Of a DNA stretch of 5,158 bases, positions 1 to 5,158 are shown one piece after another. Both the position numbers and the translations under genes were made by a program. How positions within the stretch are numbered: position 1 is the stretch's first letter; the number at the start of each line of letters is the position of its first letter. This DNA comes from Phycisphaeraceae bacterium. GTDB lineage: Bacteria; Planctomycetota; Phycisphaerae; Phycisphaerales; Phycisphaeraceae. The stretch spans positions 1-5,158 of the forward strand of contig JAJDCV010000325.1 of assembly GCA_029260675.1 (NCBI GenBank). The letters are read 5' to 3'. The notes beneath the pieces are model-generated. The model was not told where the DNA came from and did no database searches. It saw only the letters and a program-made list of their open reading frames with translations.

Positions 1-18
1 GCCTTGATTCCGACCAGT

Positions 19-49
19 CCCCAGACCCTAAACCCCAGCCCCGGCTCCC
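19..49 (-). repeat. G-run element, potential G-quadruplex just after the TPR gene
   Basis: On the minus strand, two bases past the TPR stop codon, there are five G-runs (3, 4, 4, 3 and 4 bases) with loops of 4, 2, 4 and 3 bases. These would be in the mRNA as a 3' untranslated segment and fit the standard G-quadruplex pattern. The wording GGGGTTTAGGG-TCT-GGGG resembles the copy at 4108-4126. There is no stem followed by a T-run, so it is not a normal intrinsic terminator, although it could act as a roadblock or an RNA-stability structure. The remaining 18 bases to the window edge show nothing recognisable. Confidence 0.5.
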
Positions 50-51
50 TC

Positions 52-2961
52 CTACCTCGAATACTTATACTCCAGCCGCTGCAGCTCCTGCCGAGTAACC
101 GGGCCGCCGAGGTCGGGATCGGTCATACGGAGCTGGCGGACGCGCAGGGGGATCTCAGCCGTGCCCTCGTTGAGTCGGTCGTTGATCTGCAGGCGGCGCA
201 TCCAGGCGATCCACCATTCTTTAGGAAACGGCTGGCCCAACCCCGTGATCAGGCGGTCGTACCACCGCACCGCCTCGATCAGCGAGTCCTCGTCGCCCCG
301 GTCGTAAAGAGCCTGGGCGTATTCAAGCATCACCTGGGCATCCTGGGGGTGGTCCTGGATAAGCCGGCTAAGGATGTCGACAGCGGGGTCGATCTGCCCG
401 GACAACCGCAGCGTCTTGGCGCGGATCACTTCGAAGGGCAACAACTGCTCGGCATCAAGTGATTGCGTGCTCGCCCAGTCCAGCAGGAGCCCCGACAACA
501 CCGCGGCCGACTTTGCCTGACCGCTGGCCTCGTCGAGCAACGACTTACGTGTCACGTTGTCGGCTGTGGCCGCCTGGGCGTGCAGCCGTTCGATGCGCAG
601 GTCGGCCTGGCTTAACACGCTGTCGATCACAGATGCGGCCTGATCGGGGAAGTCTTCGAGCATCTGCCTGGCTTCAACCGCCAATACCTCGTGTTGGCCG
701 GCGTCGGTCAGGGCGACGATCCGGTACTCCAACGCCTGCGAAACAAGATCGTCTTCGTCCGGATAGGTCCGTTCGAAGCCGTCTAACTCTTTCAGCACCG
801 CATCGAACTCCCCTTCGCTGAGCGCCAACTCGGCCCTGATCAATCCTGCGGTGGCGGCGGCGCGCCTTGCCGAACGGGCACGGTCGGGATTCACCAGACT
901 GTCCTGTACCTGTTGTGCCTCGGCGGTGACACGTTTCATCACGGCGCTAAGCTCGCGCCGGACGCGCGGCCGGGCGGTGGGCTCGGACTGCTTGTATAGC
1001 TCGCCCAGGCTGATCAGCGCCTGCCGCTGGGCCTGGAAGTAATCGTCGTGATCAAATGGAACGCTAAAGAACATCTGAACCGCGTCACGGTATCGGCCGG
1101 CTGTCTGCAAGACAGAGTAGCCGTAGTACAACCGTTCGCTGTCCGCCGCGGCGCTGACGGGGAACTTGTTGAACAACACCCCGGCCGCACGCCCGTAAGC
1201 TTCTTCCACCTCAAGGGGCGTCGGCAGGACCTGGTGCAACTCGCGGAGCAAGAGAACCGACACCGAGATCGCGTCCTCCGCCACCGGTTGGGCCGGCATC
1301 TGGTCCGCCAGGTCGGTCAGGATCGCGGTGAGCTTAATCCGGTTGGCGGGGTCTTTCGGGGCGGTCCAGTGCATCGCCATCGCCTGGTTGAACATCGCTT
1401 CGGAACGGATCGCGGGTTCGGTGTCGGGCCCGGTCAGCGTCCCGGTGAGTTCGATCGCTCTCTTAAGCATCGAGCCGGCCTGCTCGCGGAGAGCCGTGTC
1501 ATCGAGATCCGGGTCCAGGTCCGGGCCCCGCTCCACCAAGCCGTCCAGCTGCTCGATGATCCGCTGGCCCTGACGCCGCAGCACCTGGCTGATCGCCAAC
1601 CTCACCAGTGGCGGCAACGTGTCGGCCCGTTCCGGATCACCGAGGGAAGCTTCCCATCGCTGATAGATGAATTCGCGCAAGCCCTTGATCTGCTCGCCGG
1701 GCAACGGCCCGGCCATGAGCTGCTGGTACGTCTGGTAGCTCTGCGCCACCGCGTCGTCCCGCTTGTTTGGCGGGAGCTGCCTGGCATGGGCTAACATCAA
1801 CCGGTGGCTCATATCCGTGACAAGCAGGCTATAGCGCAGATCCCCGCTCACCGCCGGGTCGGCTCGGAGCCGGTTCAGCTCGTCGATCGCGGTTTCGGGC
1901 TTGCCCATCTGATGCAACGCCGCGGCCCGCGCCAGGCGTGCGGTCAACCAGGCGGTCCCCCGGTCGTTTCCGCTGATCAATTCATCCAACAGCTTCAATG
2001 CCTGCTCGGTCCGGCCTCGAGCCAGCAGCACCCGGGCCCGCAGAGACACCGAGGCGTCACGGACCCCGGTCAGATCGCTGAGCTCGCCGGTAAACTTAGT
2101 CAGCTCCCGGTCGGCCAATTCCAGCAGCCTGGCCCGCTCGCTTTGGGGTGAGGCCTGCTGGTTTGGGATACGTGGATCGGCCTGTTCACCCAGGCTCGCG
2201 AAGTAGGGCGAGTCGTCGGGCAGCCGTGCCACGAGGTACGCCGCCTGCGCCATAAAATACGGCGTGCGGCGGTGGTCGTACTCATCAAACAGCCGGAAAA
2301 ACAGCCCGCTGCTTTGGAGTTGGCTGGATCGCTTGGGGTCTCTGCCGACCTCGCCTCGAAGATTAAACAAACGGAGTTTCGCCTCGGTCAGCAACACCAA
2401 TGCCTTAGGCCCCGCTTCCGCCAGGGCCTGTTGCTGCGTCTCGGTGGTGATCCCGAATTCCGCAAACAGCGCCGCGGACCGGTGCAGACCCTGCAGGTAA
2501 TCCAGCAGCAGGTCCTGTGCCAGGTCGGTCTGCCAGATCGGCCTCTGGTCGTGGTCGTAGTAGTCCGCGATCAAGCGGCGCGACGCTTCCGCCATCCGCT
2601 CGAAGGCTTCGTTTGCCTGATTACGCAAAGCCCCAGCACGCTGGGGGTTCTGCGACGCGGCGAGACGGGCCTGACTCACCAGACGCTGGTATTCAAGCCT
2701 CAGCCCCGCCAGCTCGATCTGCCGGGCCAGCACGGGGTCTTGCGGCTGCTCGGTCTCAACCAGGTGCAGCAGCAGCTCACCCATCCCCTCACGGGCAAGC
2801 GCTTCGACCAGCGTCGCCGGGTCCAGTTCCTGCGTCTGGGCCGCGAGCTTGCAGGGTGTCGCCGCTAAAACAACCACGAATAGCGCAAAGAAAATGAACC
2901 GCGAATGAACGCAAACGAACGCGAATCGGATTGGATCGGAACACGTCCTATCGGCGTTCAT
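52..2961 (-). CDS. Large exported TPR-rich protein of unknown function
   Basis: This 969-residue protein has a likely signal peptide: basic residues up to R21, a hydrophobic run at 22-35 and a probable cut after L-A-A at 41. The rest is almost entirely helical and rich in A, L, R, E and Q, with no further membrane segment. TPR-like helix pairs are clearest at about 306-367 (L-L-A-R-G-R-T-E-Q-A-L-K-L-L-D-E-L followed by A-A-A-L-H-Q-M-G-K-P-E-T-A-I-D-E-L), about 705-772 (ending R-Q-M-L-E-D-F-P-D) and about 846-907 (A-V-D-I-L-S-R-L-I-Q-D-H-P-Q-D-A). No catalytic motif was seen. The mature part has no cysteine; the only three are within the first 37 residues. The ATG follows an in-frame TAA closely and is the first possible start, but it lies in a repeat element and has only a distant AGGAACAGGG purine stretch. 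GTG at codon 29 would break the signal peptide. Position after ExbB-ExbD-ExbD suggests a periplasmic scaffold or effector of that motor. The coding call is firm; the function is inference. Confidence 0.92.
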   Translation of the reverse strand: MNADRTCSDPIRFAFVCVHSRFIFFALFVVVLAATPCKLAAQTQELDPATLVEALAREGMGELLLHLVETEQPQDPVLARQIELAGLRLEYQRLVSQARLAASQNPQRAGALRNQANEAFERMAEASRRLIADYYDHDQRPIWQTDLAQDLLLDYLQGLHRSAALFAEFGITTETQQQALAEAGPKALVLLTEAKLRLFNLRGEVGRDPKRSSQLQSSGLFFRLFDEYDHRRTPYFMAQAAYLVARLPDDSPYFASLGEQADPRIPNQQASPQSERARLLELADRELTKFTGELSDLTGVRDASVSLRARVLLARGRTEQALKLLDELISGNDRGTAWLTARLARAAALHQMGKPETAIDELNRLRADPAVSGDLRYSLLVTDMSHRLMLAHARQLPPNKRDDAVAQSYQTYQQLMAGPLPGEQIKGLREFIYQRWEASLGDPERADTLPPLVRLAISQVLRRQGQRIIEQLDGLVERGPDLDPDLDDTALREQAGSMLKRAIELTGTLTGPDTEPAIRSEAMFNQAMAMHWTAPKDPANRIKLTAILTDLADQMPAQPVAEDAISVSVLLLRELHQVLPTPLEVEEAYGRAAGVLFNKFPVSAAADSERLYYGYSVLQTAGRYRDAVQMFFSVPFDHDDYFQAQRQALISLGELYKQSEPTARPRVRRELSAVMKRVTAEAQQVQDSLVNPDRARSARRAAATAGLIRAELALSEGEFDAVLKELDGFERTYPDEDDLVSQALEYRIVALTDAGQHEVLAVEARQMLEDFPDQAASVIDSVLSQADLRIERLHAQAATADNVTRKSLLDEASGQAKSAAVLSGLLLDWASTQSLDAEQLLPFEVIRAKTLRLSGQIDPAVDILSRLIQDHPQDAQVMLEYAQALYDRGDEDSLIEAVRWYDRLITGLGQPFPKEWWIAWMRRLQINDRLNEGTAEIPLRVRQLRMTDPDLGGPVTRQELQRLEYKYSR

Positions 2962-3018
2962 CAGCGTTTATCCCTGTTCCTCTCTGCTTCGCGTCTTCAC
3001 GGTCCATCCGTGTCTTAA
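2891..3018 (-). repeat. Degenerate GCGTTC/GAACGC repeat element across the ExbD2-TPR boundary
   Basis: This stretch consists of short near-repeats. The plus strand shows aatgaaccgcg, aatgaacgc and aaacgaacgcg in succession at about 2893-2923. It then shows the oppositely oriented words atcggcgttc and atcagcgttt at about 2950-2969. The two halves form an imperfect inverted repeat around an unrelated core at about 2924-2949. Further on, the minus strand reads acacggatggacc and gacgcgaagcagagagg. I recognise this wording from dispersed intergenic elements in Planctomycetota and some other bacteria; that is from memory, not a search. It fills most of the 72-bp gap after ExbD2 and runs about 70 bases into the following gene, covering its start. 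It may form a cruciform or RNA hairpin. Limits are approximate. Confidence 0.6.
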
Positions 3019-3033
3019 TCGAATTGCGGCGTG

Positions 3034-3585
3034 CTATTGAGATACCTGTGCAAAATTGATATTGGTGTATCGAGCCCGCACCGCGGCGTTAAAAGCATTG
3101 GCCACGTGCTGCCAACGGACGCCGGCCTCGGGGCGGATGACCACGGGGCTGTCGGGCTTGAACGCGCCGCTCTTCAGGTCCAGCTCCGGGTCGTACTGAA
3201 GCTGCACCAGCAACGACGCCAGCTCGGTGAATCCCGCGGGTGCTTGGGGGTAGCCCTGAATGGCGATCCGGCATTCGGTCTCGCCGGCGGGCGAAAGCAC
3301 GATATTCAAAGGCCGCTGCGGCGGAGCCAGATCCTGCGCGGGGGCCCCGGTCCCTTGCGGGAGTTTGGCGGTAAGCACGCCCTCGTCGGGGGTGAAGTTG
3401 GCGGTGACAACAAAGTAGATCAGCAGAAGGAAGATGACATCAATCATGGCCGAGAGGTTCGGCTGCATGTTCGGCCTGGGTCGGCCGTGACGCTTACGCG
3501 CCGAGCGGTGGTGGACGGTCTGTTCCGCCAGCCGGGGGGCGGCCGGTGTCGTCGCGGCGTCTTGTGTGTCGGCTCTCTTGGTCAA
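3034..3585 (-). CDS. exbD: ExbD/TolR-family biopolymer transport protein (second, divergent copy, TTG start)
   Basis: This 183-residue protein is a second ExbD-type subunit. It has a long, basic, probably disordered cytoplasmic N-terminus (1-43, with R/K/H-rich 26-38). One membrane helix follows at about 45-62, with the motif A-M-I-D-V-I-F-L-L-L-I-Y-F-V-V, where D49 matches the key aspartate. The helix is preceded by N-M-Q-P-N-L-S instead of the usual M-N-I-T-P-L. The periplasmic domain spans about 63-183 and includes P-V-V-I-R-P-E-A-G-V-R-W-Q-H-V-A-N-A-F-N-A-A. The frame opens just after an in-frame TAG and contains no ATG or GTG before codon 40, so TTG at 3585 is the only reasonable start. 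It lies 7 bases after the ExbD1 stop, with only a weak purine-rich stretch further up. A start at M40 would remove the whole basic N-terminus. The pair of unlike ExbDs suggests a mixed ExbD dimer or separate partners; this is inference. Confidence 0.92.
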   Translation of the reverse strand: MTKRADTQDAATTPAAPRLAEQTVHHRSARKRHGRPRPNMQPNLSAMIDVIFLLLIYFVVTANFTPDEGVLTAKLPQGTGAPAQDLAPPQRPLNIVLSPAGETECRIAIQGYPQAPAGFTELASLLVQLQYDPELDLKSGAFKPDSPVVIRPEAGVRWQHVANAFNAAVRARYTNINFAQVSQ

Positions 3586-3592
3586 GGTTGTG

Positions 3593-4102
3593 TCACTCGC
3601 CTATCTGTACGGTGGTGGCGCCGCGCTCGGGCATGTAGGCGACCAGGTTGATCTTGTCGATCCCCGCGCGGGTGATCGCCCCCATCACGGGCTGGACCAC
3701 GCCGTAGTAAAGCGCCCCGTCGCTACGGAGGACCACCTCCGCGTCGGGGTAGGCCGACCTGGCATCAATCAGAGCCGCGGTCACGCCCTCCAGGTCGTCG
3801 GCGGCGAACGTCTGCAACCCCACACGGATAAAACGCGCCTCGCCATCGAACAACAGCGGGTTGTCCGCCCGTTCGCGGTGGGCGTAGTCGGCCGGGGCGA
3901 TGTTGACGATGATCCGCCCGGCGTCGTCCAACTCGTGGGTGATCGGCTCATCCAGCTGCGGCACAATCATCTGCACGCTCTGCTCGGAGATGATGTTGTT
4001 CACGAGCATGAAAAAGATAATCAGCAGGACGACCACGTCGATCAACGGCGTGATATTCATCTGGGGCTTGGTCGGGCCGCGATGGAAGATCTGGGAGGGC
4101 AT
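3593..4102 (-). CDS. exbD: ExbD/TolR-family biopolymer transport protein (first copy)
   Basis: This 169-residue protein has the standard ExbD layout: a short basic cytoplasmic N-terminus, one membrane helix at about 18-38, and a periplasmic domain. Residues 15-33 carry the hallmark M-N-I-T-P-L-I-D-V-V motif, with D22 at the place of the essential proton-binding aspartate. The C-terminal part (about 118-157) shows the usual ExbD fold signature: D-A-E-V-V-L-R-S-D-G, then Y-Y-G-V-V-Q-P-V-M-G-A-I-T-R-A-G-I-D-K-I-N-L-V. It is somewhat longer than a typical ExbD of about 140 residues because of an extra stretch at about 66-105. The ATG follows the ExbB stop by 11 bases, all C or A, and there is no Shine-Dalgarno match, so translation probably depends on coupling to ExbB. 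An internal start at M15 would remove the N-terminal basic segment and is less likely. It should pair with the ExbB protein upstream and possibly with the second ExbD. Confidence 0.95.
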   Translation of the reverse strand: MPSQIFHRGPTKPQMNITPLIDVVVLLIIFFMLVNNIISEQSVQMIVPQLDEPITHELDDAGRIIVNIAPADYAHRERADNPLLFDGEARFIRVGLQTFAADDLEGVTAALIDARSAYPDAEVVLRSDGALYYGVVQPVMGAITRAGIDKINLVAYMPERGATTVQIGE

Positions 4103-4140
4103 GGGTTGGGGGGTTAAGGATTGGGGCTTGGGGGTTGGGG
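4093..4140. repeat. G/C-run low-complexity element at the ExbB-ExbD1 junction
   Basis: The plus strand has seven G-runs of three or more at 4093-4095, 4097-4099, 4103-4105, 4108-4113, 4123-4126, 4130-4134 and 4137-4140. The first four are separated by loops of 1, 3 and 2 bases, a canonical G-quadruplex pattern on the plus strand, which is the template strand for these genes. The coding strand is C-rich: it encodes the last residues of the ExbB proline tail, the 11-base spacer and the start of ExbD1. A related sequence lies at 19-49 in the opposite orientation. Confidence 0.6.
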
Positions 4141-4935
4141 TGGATCATCTTGAGTCGGAGCCTTCTTAGGCGAGGGCTTGGGCTGAGGAGTGGGCCCGGC
4201 GGGTTTGAAGGGGGCGATGATCTGCTCGGCGATCAGCATCCCCTCGCTGGTCAGGGCGTCGATCTTGTTACGCATCAGGGCGTAGGACGCCAGCGCCGGG
4301 ATCGCGACGACCAGCCCCCAGAAGGTGGTGATCATCGCTGTGGAGATCCCCCCGGCCAGCGCGGCGGGATCGGGCCGGCCGCCGCTTGCCTGGAGCTTGT
4401 CGAACGCAACGATCATCCCGTAGACCGTGCCGAACAGCCCGATCATCGGGGCGATGTTGCCCAGGACGTTGAGGTACTCGATCGGCCTAAGCGCCCGGGT
4501 CGTCTGGCTGTCGCCCGCCTCCTCGATCGCACGCTCCATCGCGCCGAAGCCGTGTCCCGCCTCGCTCAATGACGCGCTGATAACCCGCCCCAGGTAGCTG
4601 CGATCCTTGGCGGCGAACTCGATCGCCTCAGTAAACCGCTTACCCATCAGCAAGTCCGACACCTTCTTGCGTGTCTCATCGGGCAGAAGCTGTGATCGGC
4701 GATAACGTAGCATCAGGCTCAGCGTGTACCCGATGCTCACCGCCGAGAGAAACACCAGCAGCCAGGTGATCAGCAGGCCCAGGAAGTCGCCGGGCAACAG
4801 AAACATCTTCGCGACACTGGTCGATTCGTCGCCAACCTGCGCCCACACCGGGGTCGCGGGTAGCACAACCCCCGCCAGCAAAATGGACAGATACATAGAC
4901 GGCCTGGTCATCAAAACGTGATTGGTTACGTTCAT
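4114..4935 (-). CDS. exbB: MotA/TolQ/ExbB-family proton channel protein with signal peptide
   Basis: This 273-residue protein is the membrane stator subunit of an ExbB/ExbD-type motor, which passes protons across the inner membrane and transmits the energy to periplasmic partners. Residues 1-32 look like a cleavable signal peptide (hydrophobic 14-28, likely cut after V-W-A). The first membrane helix spans about 51-76. A cytoplasmic region at about 77-153 holds the alanine- and glutamate-rich helices typical of the family. The second and third helices are at about 154-178 and 198-221. The second carries the family motif P-M-I-G-L-F-G-T-V-Y-G-M (163-174), and the third carries T-T-F-W-G-L-V-V-A-I-P (203-213). 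T170 and T204 match the conserved polar channel threonines. From about residue 244 the protein ends in a proline- and lysine-rich tail, partly encoded by a C-run element. It is preceded by a TPR gene with no gap and followed 11 bases later by ExbD1. The family call is firm; which physiological system it drives is unknown. Confidence 0.95.
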   Translation of the reverse strand: MNVTNHVLMTRPSMYLSILLAGVVLPATPVWAQVGDESTSVAKMFLLPGDFLGLLITWLLVFLSAVSIGYTLSLMLRYRRSQLLPDETRKKVSDLLMGKRFTEAIEFAAKDRSYLGRVISASLSEAGHGFGAMERAIEEAGDSQTTRALRPIEYLNVLGNIAPMIGLFGTVYGMIVAFDKLQASGGRPDPAALAGGISTAMITTFWGLVVAIPALASYALMRNKIDALTSEGMLIAEQIIAPFKPAGPTPQPKPSPKKAPTQDDPPQPPSPNP

Positions 4936-5158
4936 TTATTCACCTGACGGGGCATCTGAAACGGAGGCGATCCGCCTGTTGAGCCTCTGGTAGTACACGG
5001 GGTCTTCCTGTTCGTCGATCAACAGCCGGGCCCTTTCGTAGAGCTTCGAGGCGATGTCGTACCGGCCGATGCGTTCATGGATATATCCGGCTTCGAGCGT
5101 GGCGGGGCCGGCGACGGCGCTGCGGGGGAAATACACCACCACCCGCATGAAACTCAAC
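4936..5158 (-). CDS. TPR-type protein, C-terminal end (5' truncated by window edge)
   Basis: Only the last 73 or so codons are visible; the frame is still open at the window edge, so the gene starts outside. A TTG lies at the very edge, but it falls within a run that already looks like repeat-protein sequence, so I do not take it as the start. The visible part holds the pattern F-x-R-V-V-x-Y-F-P-R-S followed by A-x-L-E-A-G-Y and G-R-Y-D-I-A-S-K-L-Y-E-R-A, which is typical of tetratricopeptide helix pairs in BamD/YbgF-like and other envelope TPR proteins. The sequence ends in a short charged tail. Its TAA stop directly abuts the ATG of the ExbB-family gene, and its last codons carry that gene's ribosome binding site, so the two are very probably cotranscribed. 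Whether the full protein is exported cannot be judged. The TPR-like call is fairly safe; the exact family is not. Confidence 0.75.
   Translation of the reverse strand, partial: LSFMRVVVYFPRSAVAGPATLEAGYIHERIGRYDIASKLYERARLLIDEQEDPVYYQRLNRRIASVSDAPSGE
4940..4945 (-). promoter_or_regulatory. Ribosome binding site for the ExbB-family gene
   Basis: AGGTGA on the minus strand lies four bases before the ATG at 4935, a good Shine-Dalgarno match at good spacing. It sits inside the last codons of the upstream TPR gene. It favours the first ATG over the later in-frame ATGs at codons 9 and 14; codon 9 has no comparable motif in front of it. The other genes here lack such a clear site. Confidence 0.65.

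Noticed and set aside
26..32. Telomere-like CCCTAAA unit
   Set aside because: Only one copy is present, in GC-rich bacterial sequence; it is part of the G/C-run element and there is no tandem array.
37..48. Rho-independent terminator after the TPR gene
   Set aside because: The possible stem AGCC/GGCT is only four base pairs with a two-base loop and has no T-run after it on the minus strand.
1048..1794. Long open frame on the plus strand inside the TPR gene (248 codons)
   Set aside because: It lies opposite a convincing gene. The translation is rich in R, G, H, Q and V with no domain or helix pattern, as expected for the antisense of GC-rich coding DNA. The other plus-strand frames were rejected for the same reason.
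2851..2853. Lipoprotein site at C37 of the TPR protein
   Set aside because: The preceding residues are A-T-P, which do not fit a lipobox; an ordinary signal peptidase I site at L-A-A fits better.
3948..4148. Minus-strand frame overlapping the ExbB-ExbD1 junction (66 codons)
   Set aside because: It is a shifted reading of the C-run element and the start of ExbD1. Proline-rich translation and no independent signal; the ExbD motif lies in the other frame.
5155..5157. TTG at the window edge as a true start for the first gene
   Set aside because: The residues immediately after it already match an internal TPR helix, so the gene is more likely cut by the window edge.

Overview
The window is GC-rich bacterial DNA, and every gene I can support lies on the minus strand, so it reads from high to low coordinates. 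The best guess for the source is a Planctomycetota bacterium, perhaps of the Phycisphaerae. This rests on the ExbB-ExbD-ExbD block flanked by TPR proteins, an ExbB-family protein with a signal peptide, and dispersed intergenic repeat sequences of a kind I associate with that phylum. It is inference; no marker gene is present.

Layout in transcription order. (1) The C-terminal end of a TPR-type protein, cut by the window edge (5158-4936). (2) A MotA/TolQ/ExbB-family proton channel subunit with a signal peptide and a proline-rich tail (4935-4114). (3) A first ExbD-family protein (4102-3593). (4) A second, divergent ExbD-family protein that starts with TTG (3585-3034). (5) After a 72-bp gap, a 969-residue exported TPR-rich protein (2961-52). 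The first four genes are packed with 0, 11 and 7 bases between stop and start, so they almost certainly form one operon. The fifth may be cotranscribed or may have its own signals in the gap.

How the genes may work together. ExbB and ExbD proteins form an inner-membrane motor that uses the proton motive force to do work in the periplasm or at the outer membrane. Here there are two different ExbD subunits and a large helical-repeat protein predicted to be periplasmic, but no TonB, TolA, TolB, Pal or outer-membrane receptor in the window. The working model is a Tol/Ton-like energised complex whose periplasmic partner or scaffold is the TPR protein.

Two kinds of repetitive sequence lie on gene boundaries. 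A roughly 130-bp element of degenerate GCGTTC/GAACGC words fills the ExbD2-TPR gap and runs into the TPR coding sequence, supplying its start codon and part of its signal peptide. A short G/C-run element occurs twice in opposite orientations. One copy encodes the end of the ExbB tail and the ExbB-ExbD1 spacer; the other lies just past the stop codon of the TPR gene. I found no RNA genes, CRISPR, transposase or clear rho-independent terminator, and no gene-free stretch longer than 300 bases.
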